The notes under the pieces were generated by a model. That model had not been told where the DNA came from and did no database searches. It worked only from the letters and a program-made list of their open reading frames with translations. A DNA stretch of 64,000 nt from Eustoma russellianum (taxonomy: Eukaryota > Streptophyta > Magnoliopsida > Gentianales > Gentianaceae): the NCBI GenBank assembly GCA_036186865.1, contig AP025075.1, positions 19,478,032-19,542,031 on the forward strand, written 5' to 3'. The number at the start of each line of letters is the position of its first letter. Position 1 is the stretch's first letter. The position numbers and the translations under genes are program-made. Shown here one piece after another: positions 44,249 through 54,797 of this stretch.

Positions 44249-44945
44249 GTAACGAGTTACGAGACCGGACATTGTGACATGCATTGCACTAATTTGAAAA
44301 GAAATGGCTCATGCATTTGTGATTGGGTAGTGTAGTGCATATTTTGACATGCATCACGAGAGTCGTTGTGGTATGGATGTGCATGGTATTTGATTGTCAT
44401 TGATTTGTTAATTGCGTTCGAATTGCTATACTTGCTATTACGTGATTCGTTTATTTATTTGGAAGTTTTACAAGACATGTGCCCCACCATCCCCCTGAAG
44501 TATATATTACTCATGTCTTGCCATGTGTTGATCCCGTATGTCTTATAAGCGGGTTACTTGCTAGCGTTTTTCGCTAAGGGTATTGCCTTTGTCTTTGCAG
44601 ATGAACCTAATTACGATATGATTTTCATTGAGGACGACGGCGAGTGGGTAGAATGAGATGTTTAGACCTTGTGGAGCGAATTGATTAGATAGTTTTCGGT
44701 TATTTCTGTTTCTTGTTTCATTTGAGATTTTAGATGGCTGTGACCATATACAGTTCTGTTGGTATTCGCATTGTCTTTTGACATACTGCTCTGATGGTTT
44801 AGATTGACGAGATATGTTTCTGCGCTTATTTCTCTTACATCATTGATGATGTGTATTCGAGAGATGAGACGTCTTGTAGTCTTCTCAGTAAGCTACGACG
44901 GGTGTACCGGTTCGGATTCCACTATCCGGGTCGGGGCGCTACAGG

Positions 44946-44957
44946 TGGTATCAGAGC
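44946..44957 (+). other. gypsy primer binding site (initiator tRNA-Met)
   Basis: TGGTATCAGAGC two bases after the LTR end (ACA-GG-TGGTATCAGAGC). Confidence 0.93.
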
Positions 44958-45220
44958 CTAGGCTTCAGATCTACCCCGGAGACCTAGGTCATGACATGTA
45001 GAGTCTTAAGCTATGATCTTGACTCTAAGTTGATCTTTAAGTCTAAGTATGCAATTTTAGATTTAAGCTTGATTGGGATGGGTGTGTGTACGAGCGCGAT
45101 TAAGAGTAATCAATAAACGTTATTTATTTTAACTTATGAATTCCGCCTTGTACGACATCATGGACCTCAAGCATTTATTTTTGGAACTGCTAGATACTAA
45201 TAAGCGTGATCTTGCAGAAA

Positions 45221-46301
45221 ATGCCTCCTAGACGTGACAACCAAGGAAATGGTGACAATGGGAACAATAACCCTCCACCACCACCGCCTCCAGTCCTAGT
45301 ACCCCAGGCGCTGATAGACGCTATCACAGTGATAGCTCAAGGGGTTGCTCAGCAACAGCAACAACCACAGCAACCTCCTCCTCCACCTCCCCAGCAAGGT
45401 ATCAGGTATTACATTGGGGAGATGCGGAAGATGCATGCCCCCACATTTGAAGGGACCACTGATCCAGAAGTGGCTGGATTTTGGATGGATGAAATTGAAA
45501 AATGCTTCAGGCTTGTGCAAGTGCCTGAAGAACTGAAGGTGGATGTAGCCACACCATTACTAATCGGCAGGGCCAATGCCTGGTGGAATGGCATTCTGCC
45601 CAAGATGACTCCTCCTATCCAGTGGAGCCGGTTTGTGCGGGCCTACAAGGATTACTATGTGCCTGAGACTGCTGTTTTGGAGAAGATGAGGCAGTTTGAC
45701 AATTTTGAGCAAGGGAGAATGTCGGTTTCCGATTATGCTGATAGGTTTCATGCCTTGGGCAAATTTACACCCATGGTATTGGAAAATAATCGGATGAAGA
45801 TGCTGAAATTCGAAGAAGGGTTGAACCCCCGCATACGCACTGCAATAGCGGGGTCGAGTTTGAAAACTTTTGAAGAGATGCTGGACGCATGTTACCGAGT
45901 GGAGACTGACATGCGTAGGACACAACCAAGAGAGGCTCGTGAAGAGACGAGCAAAAGGCCGAGGGTAGAGCTAAGCGGAAGTAGACCCGGATGTTGGGTC
46001 AAGATCCCTAGGAAAGGACAAGCGGGACCAGTCCAAAGGGCACCGCAGCAGAATCAACCCAATCGCCAGGCACCCGCGGAGTGTCCACACTGTCATAGGA
46101 GACACGTAGGTGAGTGTTGGAAGATTACCGGAGCGTGCTTCAAGTGTGGAAAGACGGGCCACAGGATTAAGGATTGCCCCGAATGGGACCCTAAACCTCA
46201 AGCCGGAGCAAGGCCAGCCCAGTAGCAGAAAGGTAGGCCCAATGCGAGAGTCCACGCCATGACGGATGCAGATGTCCAGGAGGACGCAAACGTGGTGACA
46301 G
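45221..46301 (+). pseudogene. gypsy gag
   Basis: ATG at 45221 opens MPPRRDNQGN, followed by P- and Q-rich tracts, then the capsid-like domain with FEGTTDPEVAGFWMDEIEKC, ANAWWNGIL and YYVPETAVLEKMRQFDNFEQ, and the zinc knuckle CFKCGKTGHRIKDC (46136-46177). 334 codons to TAG at 46223-46225. The frame continues QKGRPNARVHAMTDADVQED to ANVVTG at 46301, so the TAG probably replaced CAG. Gag assembles particles and binds the RNA. Confidence 0.9.
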
Positions 46302-46410
46302 GTATGCCCTAAGTTGAATACTAGTTGCTTAAGCTGAATTTTAGTTTTCTAAGTTGATGATTGAATATGTGTTATGTGAAAACCGTTATGTGTTACCCTC
46401 TTGTGATTAG
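46302..46410 (+). other. intron-like insert between gag and protease
   Basis: 109 bp from GTATGCC to TGTGATTAG, with consensus GT donor after ACAG and AG acceptor, T-rich, containing stops in the coding frame. Removing it joins G (46301) to GT (46411-46412) as codon GGT and restores the frame exactly: ANVVTG-VILVNKVPANVLF. The frame of gag (45221) and the frame of pol (46413) are otherwise different. Confidence 0.72.
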
Positions 46411-47931
46411 GTGTGATCTTAGTTAACAAAGTTCCCGCCAACGTGTTATTTGATAGTGGAGCTAGCCACTCCTTCATCTCTAAGCGATTCGCCAAAGGAC
46501 TCGACTGTTTACCCGAATGGCTTGAGAACCCATTTAGGGTGCAGGCAGCAGGCGAGCAAGTACTGGTTTCCCACCACCAGTACAAAGATTGTGAGTTGGA
46601 GTTGGATGGAAGGATGTTTTCGGTGACGTTAGTTCCCATTCCAATGAAGGACTTTGATGTCATATTGGGCATGGATTGGCTGACCAAGAATCATGCCAAT
46701 ATTGATTGTAAACTTAAGCAAGTGACCCTCAAGGACCCTGAGATGAATGACATCACGATACAAGAAAATGTCAAGATGACCAAAGCTCTAAGGAAAGTAT
46801 ACTTAACAGCGATTAAGGCCTTTAAAGCCTTACAGAAGGGAGCAGAGGGATATGTGGCATATGCATTAGATGTGAAGCAGGAGGTTCCCTCTATAGATCA
46901 AATTCCGGTGATCAATGAGTTCAAGGACGTATTTTCGGATGATTTGCCGGGAATCCCGCCATCGAGAGAAGTGGAGTTCGAGATTAACCTGATACCCGGA
47001 GCCGAGCCTATATCTAAGGCACCTTACAGAATGGCTCCAGCAGAGCTTAAGGAGCTAAAGGGGCAACTTCAGGAGTTGTTAGACAAAAAGTTAATTCGCC
47101 CCAGCGTATCTCCTTGGGGAGCTCCAGTTCTATTCGTAAAGAAGAAAGATGGCAGCATGAGGTTATGCATCGATTACCAGGAGTTGAACAAGATCACCAT
47201 TAAGAATAAATATCCTCTGCCAAGGATAGAGGATTTATTTGACCAACTAAAAGGAGCCCGCTGGTTTTCAAAGATCGACCTTCGACAAGGGTATCATCAA
47301 TTGCTTGTGAAAGCGGGAGACGTTCCCAAGACCGCTTTTCAGACTCGATACGGGCATTATGAATTTTTGGTGATGCCTTTTGGATTAACTAATGCCCCAG
47401 CGGCCTTTATGGACTTGATGAACACCGTATTCCGAGAGCAGCTGGACCAATTCGTGGTGGTGTTCATTGATGACATCCTGGTATACTCTCCCGATGAGCA
47501 AGTACATGCTGAACACTTAAGAGTGGTGTTACAAATTCTGAGGCAACAGCAGCTTTATGTCAAATTCAGCAAGTGTGAATTTTGGCTAAGAAGTGTAGCC
47601 TTTCTCGGTCACGTGATTTCGAAAGATGGGATCTCTGTGAACCCTAAAAAGATAGAAGCCATCACGGAATGGCCAAGGCCTACCAACGTGACTGAAGTGA
47701 GAAGCTTTCTAGGCTTAGCAGGCTACTACAGGAAGTTCGTTGAGGGATTCTCAACGATAGCAGTTCCATTGAGTCGACTTACGTAGAAGAAGACTAAGTT
47801 CGAATGGACTGCTGAATGCGAGCAGAGCTTTACCGAGCTCAAGAAGAGATTGACCACAGCCCCGGTGTTGGCACAACCCTCCAACACCGACGGTTTCGTG
47901 ATCTATAGTGACGCGTCCAAGAAAGGACTAA
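46411..47931 (+). pseudogene. gypsy protease and reverse transcriptase
   Basis: The protease carries LFDSGASHSFIS (46446-46481) and FDVILGMDWL. RT begins near VINEFKDVFSDDLPGIPPSR, with SVSPWGAPVLFVKKKDGSMR, LCIDYQELNKITIKNKYPLP, FSKIDLRQGYHQLLV, FLVMPFGLTNAPAAFMDLMN and the intact active site VVVFIDDILVYS (47455-47490). TAG at 47784-47786 interrupts LSRLT-KKTKFEW; the frame then continues to the RNase H start FVIYSDASKKGL, ending at 47931. Confidence 0.92.
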
Positions 47932-48001
47932 GTATGTACATTATTACAATTAATGCATTGTATATACTCATGCTAGTCCTGAATTAACTTTCTGTTTATA
48001 G
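47932..48001 (+). other. intron-like insert in RNase H
   Basis: 70 bp from GTATGTAC to TGTTTATAG, AT-rich, between DASKKGL and VVLMQNERVILYASRQ. GT and AG are present, but the exon ends leave one base too few, so removal does not restore the frame exactly; one base has been lost near a junction or the donor is shifted. Confidence 0.5.
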
Positions 48002-48275
48002 GGTCGTCTTGATGCAAAATGAACGAGTTATTTTGTACGCATCAAGACAATTGAAACCATATGAGCAGAATTACCCGACACATGACTTGGAGCTCGCAGC
48101 TGTGGTATTTGCTCTTAAGATCTGGAGACACTATTTGTACGGAGAAAAGTGCGCCGTATTTACTGATCACAAGAGCTTGAAGTACTTATTCTCGCAAAAG
48201 GAGTTAAACATGAGACAGAGAAGATGGTTGGAGTTACTTAAGGATTATGATCTGACCATCAATTACCACGGGTAA
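48002..48275 (+). pseudogene. gypsy RNase H
   Basis: VVLMQNERVILYASRQLKPY, NYPTHDLELAAVVFALKIWR (catalytic E), CAVFTDHKSLKYLFSQKELN (catalytic D in TDH), RQRRWLELLKDYDLTINYHG. A single extra base at about 48270-48274 creates TAA at 48273 and shifts the frame; the continuation is KANRVADALSRKSS. Confidence 0.92.
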
Positions 48276-49845
48276 GGCCAACAGAGTGGCGGACGCATTG
48301 AGCAGAAAGTCTAGCCACGCAAGACAGTCTCCATTGGAAAGAGAAATTGAGGAGTTTGACCTTGAATTGGTAGACTCAGTGGCGAATGTTCTTACGGCAC
48401 TATCCATCAGCCCAGACTTGGTGGACAGGATCAAAGAGGCGCAGTATGGAGACGCAGCGCTAAGAGAAATCCGCGACAAATTATCCACGGGACCAGTAAA
48501 GGATTTCCAGTTGCGAGGAGATGGAAGTCTATGGTTCCAGAATCGGTTATGTGTGCCAGGCAAAGACAAACTTCGAATGGAATTGCTCCAAGAGGCGCAT
48601 AACTCAAGGATGTCTATACACCCCGGGAGCACTAAGATGTACAAGGATCTCAAAAGGAACTATTGGTGGATAGGGATGAAAAGATCAATAGCGGCTTATG
48701 TCGAAAGGTGTTTGGTATGCCAACAAGTCAAAGCCGAGCATCAACGACCTGGTGGTTTGATGATGCCGCTACAGATTCCAGAATGGAAATAGGAACACGT
48801 GATGATGGACTTCGTAATGGGACTACCCAAGACCCGCTGCGGAAACGAAATGATTTGGGTGATTGTAGACCGTTTGACAAAGACAGCCCATTTCATAGCT
48901 ATGCCACATGGTACATCTTACGAGAAACTTTCCAATATATATGTGGATAACGTTGTGAGTCTGCACGGAGTCCCAGTCAGTATTGTGTCAGACCGTGATC
49001 CCAAGTTCACTTCTAAGTTCTGGAAGGCATTCCAGAAAGCTATAGGTACTGAATTGAGAATGAGTACCGCGTACCACCCGCAAACGGACGGACAATCCGA
49101 GAGAACCATCCAAACCTTGGAGGACATGTTAAGAGCATGCGCTTTGGACTTCAAAGGAAACTGGGATAGCATGCTGAAGTTGATGGAATTTTCTTATAAT
49201 AATAGCTATCACAGTGCAATTGGCATGGCACCATTTGAAGCATTATACGGACGCAAGTGCAGGTCCCCGGTTTGTTGTGACGAAGTTGGAGAAAGGATAA
49301 TCACTTCACCCGAGTTGGTGGAACAAATGATTGAAAAGGTCAAAGTGATAAGAGAGAAACTGAAAGTGGCTCAAGATCGTAATAAGAGTTGGGCCGATTC
49401 TAAGAGACGACCTTTAGAGTTTGAAGAAGGCGATAAGGTCTATCTACGAGTGTCACCCACCAAGGGAGTGACAAGGTTTGGGGTGAAGGACAAGTTAAGC
49501 CCTAGGTACATTGGCCCTTACGAAATACTTGGTAAAGTTGGCGAAAGAGCGTACCGATTAGCCCTGCCTCCGAGCTTGTCCCAAGTCCATAACGTATTTC
49601 ATGTATCTCAACTAAGGAAATACGTATCGGACCCAAACCATATCTTGGAAGCTCAACCATTGGATGTTAAGGAGGATATCACTTACGAAGAACATCCAAT
49701 AAGGATTGTGGATAGAAAAGATCAAGTCCTGCGCAGACGTATGATTCCGTATGTCAAGGTTCAGTGGAGTAACCATACGGAACGCGAAGCCACGTGGGAG
49801 CTGGAAGAGCAAATGAAGGAGCTATATCCACATCTCTTCCAATAA
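48276..49845 (+). pseudogene. gypsy integrase with C-terminal chromodomain-like tail
   Basis: The zinc-binding H-H-C-C runs from HNSRMSIHPGSTKMYKDLK to VERCLVCQQVK. The catalytic core has D in MMDFVMGLPK, D in SIVSDRDPKF and E in DGQSERTIQTLEDM. TAG at 48790-48792 replaces the Trp of the usual WKWEHV. C-terminal blocks: LSPRYIGPYEILGKVGERAY, LSQVHNVFHVSQLRKYV and VKVQWSNHTEREATWE (49756-49803), a chromodomain-like tail that in this lineage may guide integration. Stop TAA at 49843. Confidence 0.92.
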
Positions 49846-49877
49846 GGTACGCCAGTTTCGAGGACGAAACTTTGTGT

Positions 49878-49890
49878 AAGGGGGGTGGAA
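49878..49890 (+). other. gypsy poly-purine tract
   Basis: AAGGGGGGTGGAA directly before the 3' LTR. Confidence 0.88.
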
Positions 49891-50756
49891 TGTTATGCCC
49901 TGCACCCTCCGTAGGTTAATCAAAAAGGTAAGGAAGGAATTAAACGGATTTAATAATAGTCAACGGAAATAAACTCGACATTAAGTATGAGGATTAATTA
50001 GAAATTAATGAAGGATTGAATATTAGAATTAAATTGTATTTAATTTTAGAATTAAATAATTAAGGTTTATCCTTTAAGATAAATAAGATAAAAGATATAA
50101 TTTAGAAACATCAAATCTTACCCTAAATCCTTATTTAACTGACAACGTCAGTTTTCTTTTCTCCCACCCATTCACACGACACAATTGCTTTTCCCCTTAG
50201 GCGTTTTGGCTCTCTGGAACCCTAGGAGAAGAAACTCTTCAGGAATCAATCCAGTTCTCGTTCGTTCTTTGTTTCTTCTTCGAGCAATCACAGGAAAGTA
50301 ATCTACTTATAAGTTCTTACGTTTTTGCGAAAGAAAAGGCCTACTTTTGATACCAAATTGGATCACCATGCAGTAGTTTCTTTCCGTGAATTCTATTTGT
50401 GATTCCTGTGTTTTGGTGTTGATGATTTGGCCGTTATATGTTGAAAATCATTTTGTGGTTGTTGATTACTTGAGATCCTGCAAATCCCTACCCCCTTGAA
50501 TCCCTTCTTTTTGTAATCTCATTGTTGTGTGGGGTTTGAGGGAGAAAGGTGAGATCTTTGGATTGATAAGGTTGGAATATTTGAGTTCTAGGCTTGAATC
50601 CTTGTTTGGTATGTGTATAGTGATCAATCTGCAGTTTAAGCATGAGATTATCGCAGGGATTAGGCTTGGATTGATTGGGATGAAGTTTGGGACCAATTGG
50701 AGTTATGGTTCTGCAGTTTCTGCAGAAATCGCAGAATTTCTTTTCTGGAATAGTAG

Positions 50757-51083
50757 ACATCGATCGATCGATGTGAGGGGATGAAGTACTTCGATCGATC
50801 GATGTGAGGGTATGATGTCCTCTGATGGACATCGATCGATCGATGTGAGGGGATGAAGTACTTTGATCGATCGATGTGAGGGTATGATGTCCTCTGATGG
50901 ACATCGATCGATCGATGTGAGGGGATGAAGTCACTTCGATCGATCGATGTATAAGAGGCTGAGAGATCGATGTTCTCTGATGGACATCAATCGATCGATG
51001 TGAGGGGATGATGTCACATCGATCGATCGATGTGAGGGGATGATGTCACATCGATCGATCGATGTGAGGGGATGATGTCCATC
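50757..51083. repeat. palindromic minisatellite in 3' LTR
   Basis: As at 43200, with one extra unit (GATGTCACATCGATCGATCG and its continuation) around 51020-51065. Confidence 0.92.
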
Positions 51084-51555
51084 AGTTTTGTGGGAAAATA
51101 GAGGAAGAAAGAGGGAAGCTCGGGGAATCTTTGGATAACCTTAGAGACTTCTTAGGACCTGATTAAAGGTAGTCTAAGTCTTGGGAACATGATTTAGGAG
51201 GGTGAATCAACTTGGTGACTTCAAAGGGTTTTCGAATCGGGTTTCAACGTGGATAACCTAGGAGGGTTAGGAGGAACGCACGAGGTGTTTTAGAGTTCAA
51301 TGAAGAATGGATAGGGATACTTGCATTGGTTTGTGAACCTTAGAATCAAGACTAAGTGTTGACGAGATGGTTGGAGCCTAAGTTTTGATGGGTAAGTTAG
51401 TGAAATCTTGTGTGTTGCTTGCACTGGCGCATGTGTACATGAACTGCTTATGTGAACGAGATATGAGATTGGAACGAGGAGTCTTGCATCATGGCACTTG
51501 CATTTGCATTTTGTTTTGAAAAAGAGAGGTGCTTCGGCACAGATTTGCGAAGGTG

Positions 51556-51836
51556 ACATGTAATGTAAACCGGGATAAAAATATAAGCCGGGGCGCATTG
51601 CAAGGCACAAAAGGCTGTAACGCAAACCGGGATGGAAATATAAGCCGGGGCGCGTTGCAGGGTATAAAGTCCTCTGCAATGTTAATCGGGATGGAAATAT
51701 AAGCCGAGGTGCATTGCAGAGTTTTACGAGATCTGTGATGTAAATCGGGATGGAAATATAAGCCGAGGCGCATCACAGAGCATACGAGCCTGTAACGTAA
51801 ACCGGGATGGAAATATAAGCCGGGGCGCGTTACAGG
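51556..51836 (+). repeat. five-unit tandem hairpin array in 3' LTR
   Basis: Same five units. Unit 5 here pairs perfectly, CCTGTAACG (51789-51797) with CGTTACAGG (51828-51836), where the 5' LTR has one mismatch. Units 3 and 4 are perfect in both LTRs. Confidence 0.9.
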
Positions 51837-52532
51837 GTAACGAGTTACGAGACCGGATATTGTGACATGCATTGCACTGATTTGGAAAGAAATGGCTCAT
51901 GCATTTGTGATTGGGTAGTGTAGTGCATATTTTGACATGCATCACGAGAGTCGTTGTGGTATGGATGTGCATGGTATTTGATTGTCATTGATTTGTTAAT
52001 TGCGTTCGAATTGCTATACTTGCTATTACGTGATTCGTTTATTTATTTGGAAGTTTTACAAGACATGTGCCCCACCATCCCCCTGAAATATATATTACTC
52101 ATGTCTTGCCATGTGTTGATCCCGTATGTCTTATAAGCGGGTTACTTGCTAGCGTTTTTCGCTAAGGGTATTGCCTTTGTCTTTGCAGATGAACCTAATT
52201 ACGATATGATTTTCATTGAGGACGACGGCGAGTGGGTAGAATGAGATGTTTAGACCTTGTGGAGCGAATTGATTAGATAGTTTTCGGTTATTTCTGTTTC
52301 TTGTTTCATTTGAGGTTTTAGATGGCTGTGACCATATAAAGTTCTGTTGGTATTCACATTGTCTTTTGACGTACTGCTCTGATGGTTTAGATTGATTAGA
52401 TATGTTTCCGCACTTATTTCTCTTACGTCATTGATGATGTGTATTCGAGAGATGAGACGTCTTGTAGTCTTCTCAGTAAGCTACGACGGGTGTACCGGTT
52501 TGGATTCCGCTGTCCGGGTCGGGGCGCTACAG

Positions 52533-52735
52533 CAACAATACCCATGTGTTAGAAACACACAGAGATTGTTTTCCGCTGACTCATAATGAAAATTGCGTCA
52601 AGCTGGGTCGATCAACTGTTACTTCACAATATAAGAAGCACATCAAATTTATTGAATCATTTTGTTTTATTCCATCATATTCCAAAATCAAGTAAGAGTG
52701 TGTCACTCCATTGCAAATGTAAAGGAAGTTTCATA
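52533..52735 (-). mobile_element. Au-like SINE relic right of the gypsy element
   Basis: CAACAATACCCATGTG begins directly after the LTR, i.e. a minus-strand SINE tail CACATGGGTATTGTTG. Further in, GATTGTTTTCCGCTGACTC and CTGGGTCGATCAACTGTTAC match 29080-29215. The central part of the Au-like domain is shorter than at 29015. Confidence 0.55.
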
Positions 52736-52987
52736 CGGTAAACATTAGTTGTTAATCAATATTTGTGATGGAAAACTGATGGTAAACAACAGCGGTGTAC
52801 CATAGCTTTGAAAATAAAATAGAATTTTCCCCCTAGTATCATTGAAATATATCATCTTGTTCCTGTATTTGCTTTGTCTTAAAACTTTTAAAACCTTTTC
52901 TTTGGCTTCACCTAAGACATATGATCTTTTTCGTAGATTTTTTCTTCAACATGTCTTATCTACACACCGATTTGAGAATCATGTAAT
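52736..52987. repeat. blocks Y and X, second copies
   Basis: GGTAAACATTAGTTGTTAATC matches 33040. 52838-52985 matches 25110-25460 with an internal deletion. Confidence 0.55.
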
Positions 52988-53200
52988 GAATAACAACAAC
53001 AATCATATCCAGTATATTTCAACAATAACAAAAGCTATCGCTAGGGTCTGAAGAGGGTGAGAGACAGACAAACAATACATTCATCTTAAAGGATAGAAAG
53101 CTTACTTCCAGTGAGACTTCCAAATATGTACCTGCATAGATAGTATCATATTTGGAATATGTACTAGTTAATAGATTTTATTAAATATAAATACATAATC
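52988..53200 (-). mobile_element. SINE-like repeat, copy S4
   Basis: Minus strand: CTATCTATGCAGGTACATAT, AGTCTCACTGGAAGTAAGC, CAGACCCTAGCGATAGC, and the best-kept 3' tail of the family, TACTGGATATGATTGTTGTT. It abuts block X, whose last bases read ATGTAATGAATAACAAC. Confidence 0.7.
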
Positions 53201-53830
53201 TAAAGGGGAAAGATGTCTACTTATAAAGGAGGACCATTGACGAGTCCTCGTTTTCAATCACGTGGTATGCCTTTAGCTAAATAATGATGGTACCTTTTTG
53301 AGGCTGTCTAATATTAATAATCGTACCTAAGTTGCAGCTTTCATGCCACACACATACCGCTTTCCAACTGAAGGTCCCCAGTTCGAAGTTCCAACTTGGG
53401 CGAAACCAATTTACTTTTATCTTTTTTTTTCTAGAGCAAAAATATCAAATTCATGGTTTCAAGGATTTTTAGTGTCTCAACTCTATGTAGATGCATAGAA
53501 CATGTAAATTAGAAATTCAACGGCTTTTTGAATTGATAAAGCATAACCAGACAATCCATACAAGGAGTCTACTGTAAACCGAACATGTAACTTAACACCA
53601 ATTAAGTCGAATTCAGACATTTGACCTTCAAACCCACATAGCACTATCATTCTCAAGCTACACATGTACTTGTTTGAATCTGTATCTTTTTGCAACAATG
53701 TTCTGTCCGAATACCAACAGAATAATGTCAGGTTACTTTTATCTTGTTTCTGCACATATGATATTGCCCAAGGGAAAATAGCAAAATGTTATAATTACAG
53801 TTAGATGTTCTACATTGTTTGAGTTTAATT
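53193..53830. repeat. dispersed repeat R2, copy B, interrupted
   Basis: Same family as 29259-29590, split at 53423/53733 by the retroposed sequence below. After it the match resumes (ATTGCCCAAGGGAAAATAGC with ATAGCACAATGGAAAGTACC). Confidence 0.7.
53424..53732 (-). mobile_element. retroposed 309-bp sequence with poly(A) tail and open frame
   Basis: TTACTTTTATCTT flanks it on both sides (53411-53423 and 53733-53745), and the uninterrupted site exists at 29482. A T-run at the left end is the poly(A) tail of a minus-strand copy. The minus strand has an open frame from the insertion point to TAG at about 53483, with LLQKDTDSNKYMCSLRMIVL and VKLHVRFTVDSLYGLSGYAL, then about 60 bp of 3' sequence. 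I do not recognise the protein. Likely a 5'-truncated processed copy of a cellular or LINE transcript. Confidence 0.75.
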
Positions 53831-54227
53831 TTGTCAGTGGTTTTGAATATATTCTGGATTTGCAGTCTACTTTAATCATATCGGAGGACAAATTGAGTCA
53901 ACTCCATATTTTTGTAGCAAAATTAGTCTGCTGACTTGCTTCCAAATGTATTTACAAGCTGCACCCTTGTCTTTTTTCTGAAAATACTTTTTTTTTTTTG
54001 AACTACGGTTCATAAAATCGAAAGACACAACTGAAAAGAGACATCTTTCCTCTGGAAATTGATTACCTATAATTTAATGGTGCGTTTTCTGATGATTGTA
54101 AGGACTTAGAACTGGCATGATAAAACAATGACTCACATTTTGATGGTTAAGTAAAAACATAGTGACATTCATCTTCATTGCCGTGACCTTTTTTTGCTGT
54201 ATCTACGCAAACATCCTGGTATATGAT
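53831..54227. other. unassigned spacer
   Basis: No gene or repeat recognised. Confidence 0.4.
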
Positions 54228-54478
54228 TGTTAGAGTATGTCAGAATCTGTGATTAACAGGGATTTCATAAATAGCAAAGTATGAATATAGCAAGAAATGA
54301 TACGGGAGTAAAGATAGAATAATTGTAATTGATACTCATTCATTTAGTTTCTTTTTATATGTATAGAATTAGACTATAAGTTGACATGTGAAGCTATGTA
54401 AAATACACACAAGAATATGTAGAAATTTGATACAGAAATTTGTTCAAACTTTCCTTTGTGTTCTTGTGCGTATGTACA
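54228..54478 (+). repeat. Copia-6 5' LTR
   Basis: TGTTAGAGTATGTCAG to GCGTATGTACA, followed by the primer site TGGTATCAGCACATG (mismatched after the tenth base). Confidence 0.9.
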
Positions 54479-54797
54479 TGGTATCAGCACATGTTCCAAT
54501 TTCTTTGGACCTGTTGTGATTCTTGAACAATTGGCTCAGAATCTTATCTCCTTATTGTCAAAAACTAACTGGCCGTGTTCAGGCTCAGAAGTATATCCTC
54601 ATTGCCTGTGCATACCTGTCCCGGGTTGGACTCAGATCAAGGTGCATATCCTAATCTTAGGCTTAGCATTTTTATTCCCTCGTTACCTCCTTACCTTCCT
54701 GTCTAGTTTTGGCTCTAGATCAGGCTGTTCCAATCAATCTTCATCACTCTTTACAAAACATGGCAAAACATGTCACATACTCAAAACTACTTAAACA

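Larger units (their letters stand above)
42336..44943 (+). repeat. gypsy 5' LTR
   Basis: 2608 bp, TGTTATGCCCCGCACC to GGGGCGCTACA. Contains a minisatellite (43200-43495), a five-unit hairpin array (43969-44248) and, near 44588-44656, TTTGTCTTTGCAG followed by a short acidic reading frame. It differs from the 3' LTR mainly by scattered single changes and one missing 33-bp minisatellite unit. Confidence 0.93.
42336..52531 (+). mobile_element. chromovirus-like Ty3/gypsy element (Tekay/Del-like)
   Basis: 10.2 kb with 2608- and 2641-bp LTRs, primer site, gag, protease, RT, RNase H, integrase, poly-purine tract. Flanks acaac (42331-42335) and gcaac (52532-52536) are a near-match. The Gag start MPPRR, RT with FIDD, integrase with C-terminal VKVQWSNHTEREATWE and the GPYEILGKVGERAYRLALPP block fit the Tekay/Del lineage. 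Coding is open except for three in-frame TAG codons, one frameshift and two intron-like inserts. It inserted in or beside an Au-like SINE and is probably the youngest large element here. Confidence 0.93.
49891..52531 (+). repeat. gypsy 3' LTR
   Basis: 2641 bp, TGTTATGCCCTGCACC to GGGGCGCTACA. Structure as the 5' LTR, with one extra 33-bp minisatellite unit. Confidence 0.93.

Noticed and set aside
43702..44284. Minus-strand open frames with repeated RPGLYFHPGL peptides (also 51290-51872)
   Set aside because: They are translations of the tandem hairpin array in the LTR; the periodic DNA produces open frames by chance. No start context or other domain.
45296..45603. Antisense open frames over gypsy gag
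   Set aside because: Shadows of the P/Q-rich gag coding sequence.
53483..53755. Standalone host gene beginning at the ATG near 53755
   Set aside because: The first codons come from the target duplication and flanking repeat, so this start is not native to the inserted sequence.
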